The notes under the pieces were generated by a model. The model was not told the DNA's origin and did not search any database. It was given only the letters and a program-made list of their open reading frames with translations. A stretch of 47,190 nucleotides of DNA. It comes from Rhodococcus phenolicus (GTDB taxonomy: Bacteria > Actinomycetota > Actinomycetes > Mycobacteriales > Mycobacteriaceae). The DNA is taken from assembly GCF_001646785.1 (NCBI RefSeq), contig NZ_LRRH01000033.1, forward strand, positions 1 to 47,190. Direction: 5' to 3'. Numbering within the stretch: position 1 is the first letter of the stretch; each line of letters opens with the position of its first letter. Below are positions 42,520 to 47,190 of this stretch, piece by piece. Position numbers and translations under genes: made by a program.

Positions 42520-43281
42520 GTGGACAGAGGCACGACACGCAGGAACATCCTCATCACGGGTGCCAGCTCGGGCCTGGGCCGTGGCATGGCGCGTGAATTC
42601 GCCGCGCGCGGACGCAATCTCGCGCTGGCGGCGCGGCGTACCGAACGGCTCGAGGAACTGCGCGACGAGCTGCTCGCCGCGCACCCGCAGATCACCGTCG
42701 CGATCCGCAGCCTCGACGTGAACGCGCACGACGACGTCTTCCGCGTGTTCCGGGAGTTCGACGAGGAGCTCGGTGGTCTGGACCGGGTGATCGTCAACGC
42801 GGGCCTCGGTAAGGGACAACCGTTGGGCACCGGCTATTTCCACGCCAATGCCGCGACCGCTCGCACCAACTTCCTCGGGGCGCTCGCGCAGAGCGAGGCG
42901 GCGCTCGAGTTGTTCCGGCCGCGCGATGCCGGTCACCTCGTGTTGATCTCGTCGGTGAGCGCGATGCGGGGCATGCCCCGCAATCTCACCACCTACGCGG
43001 CGTCGAAGGCGGCGGTGGGGGCGCTGGGTGAGGGTGTGCGCGCGGATCTCGCGAAGACCGGCATCGACGTCAGCACTGTCTTCCCGGGATTCATCCGCTC
43101 GGAGATCAACGAGAAGGTGAAGAAGGTGCCGTTCATCGTCGACACCGAAACCGGTTGCCGCGCTCTGGCCGCGGCCATCGAGAAGGAACCGGGGAAGGCG
43201 TACGTCCCGACGTGGCCGTGGACACCGATCGCCTACGCGATGAAGGTGCTACCGCTGTCCGTCGTCGCCAGATTCGGGTGA
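42520..43281 (+). CDS. SDR family NAD(P)-dependent oxidoreductase
   Basis: A 253-residue classical SDR. It has GASSGLG at 14-20, NAG at 93-95, catalytic Ser145 and YAASK with Tyr159 and Lys163. The C-terminal region (PTWPWTPIAYAMKVLPL) is hydrophobic and could touch membrane or lipid. The GTG start follows the kinase stop without a gap, so it is the last gene of a three-gene operon. It may oxidise or reduce the hydroxy/keto group that the kinase also handles. The stop lies inside copy 2 of the dispersed repeat. Confidence 0.85.
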   Translation: MDRGTTRRNILITGASSGLGRGMAREFAARGRNLALAARRTERLEELRDELLAAHPQITVAIRSLDVNAHDDVFRVFREFDEELGGLDRVIVNAGLGKGQPLGTGYFHANAATARTNFLGALAQSEAALELFRPRDAGHLVLISSVSAMRGMPRNLTTYAASKAAVGALGEGVRADLAKTGIDVSTVFPGFIRSEINEKVKKVPFIVDTETGCRALAAAIEKEPGKAYVPTWPWTPIAYAMKVLPLSVVARFG

Positions 43282-43325
43282 TGGGAACCAATATTCGGTC
43301 TATCAGGGTGATGGTTCCCATCACC
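43275..43325 (+). repeat. Dispersed intergenic repeat, copy 2, with inverted arms
   Basis: The core 43275-43298 matches 1024-1047 (other strand) at 23 of 24 positions. In this copy GGTGATGGGAACCA at 43277-43290 also has a perfect inverted partner at 43312-43325, so it can form a 14-bp hairpin with a 21-base loop. The SDR stop codon (43279-43281) is inside it. Confidence 0.65.
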
Positions 43326-43374
43326 GCGTGACCGCCGTACTCGAACGGCCTCGCGGTCGACCGGAAACGCCGAT

Positions 43375-43406
43375 GGCGGTGGATGATCCGAAGATCGTCC
43401 ACCGCC
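43375..43406. terminator. Hairpin between the SDR gene and ino1
   Basis: GGCGGTGGATGATC and GATCGTCCACCGCC form a 14-bp stem with one T-G pair and a CGAA loop. It lies between the convergent SDR and ino1 stops, 35 bases from the ino1 stop, and could terminate both. Confidence 0.65.
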
Positions 43407-43441
43407 ACCCGCGCAGATACGGAGTCGGTACCCGTTGGGAC

Positions 43442-44536
43442 TCAGGCCTCGATGATGAAGGCCTCGAGTTCGGTGCGAGCCTTGTCGTCGGCCATCTGGA
43501 CCGGCGGGGACTTCATCAGGTACGCCGACGCCGGGAGGATCGGGCCGCCGAGGCCGCGGTCCTTGGCGATCTTCGCCGCGCGGATGGCGTCGATGATGAT
43601 GCCGGCGGAGTTCGGCGAGTCCCAGACCTCGAGCTTGTACTCGAGGTTCAGCGGGGCGTCACCGAATGCGCGACCCTCGAGGCGGACGTACGCCCACTTG
43701 CGGTCGTCGAGCCACTCCACGTAGTCCGAGGGGCCGATGTGGACGTTGCGGTCGTGGACCTTGCCGGCCAGCGGGCCGTTCAGGTTCGACGTCACGGCCT
43801 GTGTCTTGGAAACCTTCTTCGACTCCAGGCGCTCACGCTCGAGCATGTTCTTGAAGTCCATGTTGCCGCCGACGTTGAGCTGGTAGGTGCGGTCCAGCAC
43901 GACGCCGCGGTCCTCGAACAGCTTGGCCATCACGCGGTGGGTGATGGTCGCGCCGACCTGGCTCTTGATGTCGTCGCCGACGATCGGGACACCGGCCGCG
44001 CGGAACTTCTCGGCCCACTCCGGGTCGGAGGCGATGAACACGGGCAGGGCGTTGACGAACGCGACGCCGGCGTCGATGGCGCACTGGGCGTAGAACTTGT
44101 CGGCTTCCTCGGAGCCCACCGGCAGGTAGGAGACGAGGACGTCGACCTGCGCGTCCTTCAGGGCCTGGACGACGTCGACGGGCTCGGCGTCGGAGACCTC
44201 GATGGTCTGCGAGTAGTACTTGCCGATGCCGTCGAGGGTCGGGCCGCGCTGGACGGGAACGTCGAGCGGCGGGACGTCGGCGATCTTGATGGTGTTGTTC
44301 TCCGACGCCAGGATCGCCTCGGACAGGTCGAAGCCGACCTTCTTGGCGTCGACGTCGAACGCGGCGACGAACTTGACGTCGCGCACGTGGTAGGAACCGA
44401 ACTTCACGTGCATCAGGCCGGGGACGGTCGAGCTCTCGTCCGCGTCCTTGTAGTACTGCACGCCCTGGACCAGGGACGAGGCACAGTTCCCCACGCCCAC
44501 AATGGCCACGCGCACCGAGGTGTTGTTCTCACCCAT
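43442..44536 (-). CDS. ino1: Inositol-3-phosphate synthase
   Basis: A 364-residue myo-inositol-1-phosphate synthase of the actinobacterial type. It starts with the NAD-binding [18 protein letters not shown], then has [34 protein letters not shown] and [20 protein letters not shown], typical of the family. It converts glucose 6-phosphate to inositol 3-phosphate, the first step to phosphatidylinositol, its mannosides and mycothiol. AAGGAG precedes the ATG. It overlaps the PadR gene by 8 bases and is probably co-transcribed with it, as in mycobacteria. Confidence 0.95.
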   Translation of the reverse strand: MGENNTSVRVAIVGVGNCASSLVQGVQYYKDADESSTVPGLMHVKFGSYHVRDVKFVAAFDVDAKKVGFDLSEAILASENNTIKIADVPPLDVPVQRGPTLDGIGKYYSQTIEVSDAEPVDVVQALKDAQVDVLVSYLPVGSEEADKFYAQCAIDAGVAFVNALPVFIASDPEWAEKFRAAGVPIVGDDIKSQVGATITHRVMAKLFEDRGVVLDRTYQLNVGGNMDFKNMLERERLESKKVSKTQAVTSNLNGPLAGKVHDRNVHIGPSDYVEWLDDRKWAYVRLEGRAFGDAPLNLEYKLEVWDSPNSAGIIIDAIRAAKIAKDRGLGGPILPASAYLMKSPPVQMADDKARTELEAFIIEA

Positions 44537-45083
44537 GGTCGGGTTCTCCTTCTTTCTTGCTGGGTGCTGTCGACTGCTCGGCGGCGATCAGTTCGTTGAG
44601 CCAGCGGACTTCGCGTTCGCTGGATTCGAGACCGAGCTGGTGGAGCTGACGGGTGTAGCGATCCAGAGTGCCGCTCGCCCGTCCGATCGCGTCGCGGAGC
44701 CCTTCTCTGCGCTCCTCGACCTGGCGGCGCCTGCCCTCGAGAATCCGCATCCGCGCTTCGGCGGGGGTGCGGCTGAAGAAGGCGAGGTGCACACCGAATC
44801 CGTCGTCGGTGTAGTTCTGCGGTCCCGTGTCGGCAACCAATTCGCTGAAGCGTTCCCGACCGGCGGCCGTCAGTTGGTACACGCGGCGGGCCCGCCTGAC
44901 CGTGCCGGGTACTCCGGAGTCCTCCTCGATGAGGCCGTCCGCCTGCATGCGGCGCAGCGTCGGGTAGAGGGACCCGTAGGAGAAGGCGCGGAATGCGCCC
45001 AGCAGCCCGGTCAGTCGTTTGCGGAGCTCGTAACCGTGCATGGGGGATTCGAGAAGCAGCCCGAGGATTGCCAGTTCGAGCAA
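44529..45083 (-). CDS. PadR-family transcriptional regulator
   Basis: A 184-residue PadR regulator. The winged-helix part is [20 protein letters not shown], with [16 protein letters not shown]; a C-terminal helical domain with [15 protein letters not shown] follows. The start is taken as TTG 45083 because AGGAGG lies at 45091-45096; an in-frame ATG at 45116 also exists. It is encoded just upstream of ino1 and overlaps it, and a perfect inverted repeat lies 56 bases upstream. It probably controls itself and ino1. Confidence 0.85.
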   Translation of the reverse strand: MLELAILGLLLESPMHGYELRKRLTGLLGAFRAFSYGSLYPTLRRMQADGLIEEDSGVPGTVRRARRVYQLTAAGRERFSELVADTGPQNYTDDGFGVHLAFFSRTPAEARMRILEGRRRQVEERREGLRDAIGRASGTLDRYTRQLHQLGLESSEREVRWLNELIAAEQSTAPSKKEGEPDHG

Positions 45084-45138
45084 CGGGTTCCCTCCTCGAT
45101 TCTCCCGGTCGAACAACCGACGTGATACGACGCGAAAC

Positions 45139-45155
45139 TATATCGCACCGATATA
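45139..45155. promoter_or_regulatory. PadR operator candidate
   Basis: TATATCG-CAC-CGATATA is a perfect inverted repeat of 7-bp arms in an AT-rich patch upstream of the PadR-ino1 operon. It stands out in this GC-rich DNA and overlaps the likely -10 region. Confidence 0.65.
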
Positions 45156-45212
45156 TACGACGATACTCCGAACCGATAGGTTCGTCGCGCCGTGCCGGCC
45201 GGACGTGCCCGC

Positions 45213-45962
45213 TCAGGGGCGATACGGGAACACCGCGAGCACCGTGCCGTCGAACGCGACCTCGAGGTGACCGCGCTGCTCCCGGTCGTCCTCGACGTGG
45301 ATCGCGAGCGTGTGGTCGCTCCCGCCGGCACGGATCTGGTCGACGCTGCCGTCCGGAAGACGAGTGGTCGCGGGCGCTCCCGCGACCAGACCTGCCAGCC
45401 GCCGCAGGTCGATCGCGGACATGTCGAAGGCAACCCCCGACGACCGGGACGACGACCCGCCGAACTTCCGGAACCGGCCGTCGTACAGATACGACATCGA
45501 CGTACCCGGGCCGTCCTGACGCACGACGTACACCTGATCCTCGGTCGCGCTGATCTCGTCGGCGATCGTGTCCCCGAACTCCGCCCGGTAGTCGTCGACG
45601 AACCGCGCGAACCCGTCCGCTGTCAGCCGATACCCCGCCGGTCCCCCGGCGCCGGGCGGAACGATCAGCCCGGCGACGGCGCCGATCGCCACACCCGCGG
45701 CGACCGCGCCGGACGCGAACAGCCACCGCCGGGGAAGCGGCTCCCCCGCCCGCACGAGCGGTCGCAGCAACGGTGGCCCCTGCAGGTCGCCGACCAGTAC
45801 ATCCAGTTCGCCGAGGATGCGCGCCGACTTCGCCGCGGCGATGCGCGTGACGTGCTCGGCGTCGTCGATCTGCCCGTCCTCGCGTGCCGCGTCCAGGCGG
45901 CCGCACACGTCCGCGCGATCGGTGTCCCGTGCCCGCCGGCCCGCCGGCCCGGACGCGCTCAC
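45213..45962 (-). CDS. DUF1707 membrane-anchored protein
   Basis: A 249-residue protein. Residues ~10-62 are a DUF1707 domain (DRADVCGRLDAAREDGQIDD and LGELDVLVGDL). A membrane segment at ~80-102 follows (ASGAVAAGVAIGAVAGLIV). The outer domain, ~115-249, begins FARFVDDYRAEFGDTIADE and ends GHLEVAFDGTVLAVF. The same outer domain is found in the two genes upstream. The function is unknown; DUF1707 proteins occur in cell-envelope contexts in actinobacteria. The GTG start overlaps the neighbour's stop (GTGA). Confidence 0.75.
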   Translation of the reverse strand: MSASGPAGRRARDTDRADVCGRLDAAREDGQIDDAEHVTRIAAAKSARILGELDVLVGDLQGPPLLRPLVRAGEPLPRRWLFASGAVAAGVAIGAVAGLIVPPGAGGPAGYRLTADGFARFVDDYRAEFGDTIADEISATEDQVYVVRQDGPGTSMSYLYDGRFRKFGGSSSRSSGVAFDMSAIDLRRLAGLVAGAPATTRLPDGSVDQIRAGGSDHTLAIHVEDDREQRGHLEVAFDGTVLAVFPYRP

Positions 45963-46594
45963 GGCGCGAACTCCGAGACCGACAGCAGGTTCCCCTCCGG
46001 CGACAGCGTGATCGACCCGCTCTCCTGCGCCGGGTTGGACACCGAGATCCGCACGACGTTCCCGTGCTCGGTCGTCTCGAGCGAGATGCTGTTCACCGTT
46101 CCGTCCGGAACCCCGGTCGACTGCGGCGCACCCGCGAGGTAGCGCGCGAGCAGCGGGACATCGACGGTCGCGAGGTCGAACACCGGTGTGTCCACGTCGC
46201 GGGTGACCGGGTCGCGGTCGGCGCTGATCCCGCCGCGATAGGTGTAGGACACGACGCGATTCGGCGAGTCCGTCAGCGCCTTGTCGAAGGACGCGATCTC
46301 GGCCGACAGATACGCCTCGTCGACGACCGCATCACCGAAATGCTCGCGGAGGTCGGCGCGGAACTGCTCGATACCTTCTGCCGTCGCCGGCCGCGGGGTC
46401 GGAACCACGATCGGTTCGACCACCGCATTGGAGCCGGTGTCCTCGGCCGCCGTGGACGCGGCCGGTTCCGGCTGCACCCAGCGGAAGGTCGCGACACCGC
46501 ACACCACGGCCACCACGAGAACTCCCACGACGAACAGCCGGTCGCGGCGTCGGGCGCCCGGGGCATCCACGGCGGAATGCTGTTCGGTCTTCAC
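45959..46594 (-). CDS. Membrane-anchored paralogue of the DUF1707 protein, without DUF1707
   Basis: A 211-residue protein with a short cytoplasmic start (15-20 residues), one membrane segment LFVVGVLVVAVVCGVATF at ~20-37, a Pro-rich linker and an outer domain: IEQFRADLREHFGDAVVDE, RVVSYTYRGG, VPLLARYLAGAPQSTGVPDG, then SGSITLSPEGNLLSV. This domain shares its order of motifs with the proteins on both sides. No function is known. Confidence 0.7.
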   Translation of the reverse strand: MKTEQHSAVDAPGARRRDRLFVVGVLVVAVVCGVATFRWVQPEPAASTAAEDTGSNAVVEPIVVPTPRPATAEGIEQFRADLREHFGDAVVDEAYLSAEIASFDKALTDSPNRVVSYTYRGGISADRDPVTRDVDTPVFDLATVDVPLLARYLAGAPQSTGVPDGTVNSISLETTEHGNVVRISVSNPAQESGSITLSPEGNLLSVSEFAP

Positions 46595-46600
46595 AAGCGT

Positions 46601-47190
46601 TCACCTGTACTCGCGGAGGACGGACCCGTCGAATCCGGCCTTCAGATATCCGTTTCCGCGGTCGTTGCCGTAGTCGACATAGATGTTCGTCGTGGGAATG
46701 CCGTCGTCCCGGATGACGACGTGGGTGACCGCGCCGTCCGGTGCACCCAGCAATGCGGGGGCGCGCACGAGCAGGTCGTCGAGGGCGGCGGCATCGACCA
46801 GGCCCGCATCGAAATCGCGGTAGCCGGAGAACCGTGACGACGTCGGTGTACTCGACCGCTGCCAGCCACCCTCGAACCCGTAGGACACGATGCGGCCGGG
46901 ATCCTCGGGCAGGGCGCGCCCCGCGCCCGCCCGCTTCGGATACAACGTGATCTCGTACGCGATGGTGTCGCCGAACTCCGCTCGGTAACCGTCGACGACG
47001 CGCCGGAAACCACCCGGCTCGAGCGGGCGGACCGGTTCGACCACGATGGGCTCGACCGCGATCGGATCTGCGGCGGCGGGCGCGGCCTCACCGGCAGGTA
47101 CTGCGGGCTCGGGTTCCGGCGAATCGTCCCCGGACGAGACAGCGACCGCCACTCCCAGCGCGACCGCGATCGCCGCGGCGATCCCGGCGA
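46601..47190 (-). CDS. Membrane-anchored paralogue, 5' end beyond the window
   Basis: The frame is open to the window edge. The first visible residues, AGIAAAIAVALGVAVAV, look like the end of a membrane segment, so the protein starts outside the window; the GTG at 47152 is inside this segment and is not the start. An acidic, Pro/Ala-rich linker follows, then the shared outer domain: FRRVVDGYRAEFGDTIAYE, RIVSYGFEGG, LLVRAPALLGAPDG and NGYLKAGFDGSVL. It lies 6 bases before the next paralogue. A DUF1707 domain may lie in the missing part. Confidence 0.7.
   Translation of the reverse strand, partial: AGIAAAIAVALGVAVAVSSGDDSPEPEPAVPAGEAAPAAADPIAVEPIVVEPVRPLEPGGFRRVVDGYRAEFGDTIAYEITLYPKRAGAGRALPEDPGRIVSYGFEGGWQRSSTPTSSRFSGYRDFDAGLVDAAALDDLLVRAPALLGAPDGAVTHVVIRDDGIPTTNIYVDYGNDRGNGYLKAGFDGSVLREYR

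Noticed and set aside
43328..44599. 423-codon plus-strand frame opposite ino1
   Set aside because: ino1 on the minus strand is unmistakable; the antisense frame is Val/Asp/Arg-rich with no motif.
1..47190. tRNA, rRNA, riboswitch, insertion sequence or phage attachment site
   Set aside because: No cloverleaf, rRNA-like stretch, transposase, integrase or known riboswitch core was recognised by eye. A covariance-model search would be the decisive test.

Overview
The window is high-GC DNA with actinobacterial codon use. GTG starts, tight GTGA/ATGA overlaps and the gene content point to a mycolic-acid actinomycete, most likely Rhodococcus or a close relative. The content supporting this is F420-dependent oxidoreductases, an EthA-like monooxygenase, many FadE-type acyl-CoA dehydrogenases, a mycobacterial-type ino1-PadR pair and an actinobacterial gas vesicle locus. 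I see no tRNA, rRNA, CRISPR array, insertion sequence or prophage gene. The first ~225 bases are G-homopolymer sequence that looks like a low-quality contig end.

Layout: (1) 0.3-5.8 kb: an SDR, a PHP-domain protein with an EthA-like Baeyer-Villiger monooxygenase, a spermidine-synthase-like protein and a GH63 glucosylglycerate hydrolase candidate. (2) 6-12 kb: acyl-CoA ligase (frameshifted), DUF3556 membrane protein, phytoene-desaturase-like FAD oxidoreductase and PucR regulator, with a CRP/GlxR-like site upstream and a 20-bp perfect hairpin at the end. (3) 12-17 kb, minus strand: a fused substrate-binding/permease protein, its ATPase and a Tat lipoprotein PhoX phosphatase. (4) 17-23.7 kb: an HSDL2-like SDR, a thioesterase, two F420-type oxidoreductases with a TetR regulator, and a divergent acyl-CoA dehydrogenase pair.

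(5) 23.7-29.1 kb, minus strand: ten tightly packed gas vesicle genes in the order unknown-SRPBCC protein-gvpA-F-G-O-J-L-S-K. The first two genes encode unusual proteins with a long acidic block followed by a basic block. A CsbD-like stress gene with a good sigma-B/sigma-F-type promoter is transcribed divergently. (6) 29.6-31 kb: a TIGR04338 metallohydrolase with a DUF2786 protein. (7) 31-37.3 kb: an AGCS amino-acid/sodium symporter and a CUT1 sugar ABC transporter. (8) 37.4-39.5 kb: a class A penicillin-binding protein.

(9) 39.6-43.3 kb: a TetR regulator with a clear palindromic operator, divergent from an operon of acyl-CoA dehydrogenase, APH-type kinase and SDR; this is a split counterpart of the animal ACAD10/11 fusion. 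(10) 43.4-47.2 kb, minus strand: ino1, a PadR regulator with a palindromic operator, and three tandem membrane-anchored paralogues, the first with a DUF1707 domain and the last running off the window. The most noteworthy items are the gas vesicle operon with its two disordered accessory proteins, the split ACAD10/11 module, the tandem paralogue family and a dispersed intergenic repeat at about 1.03 and 43.28 kb.
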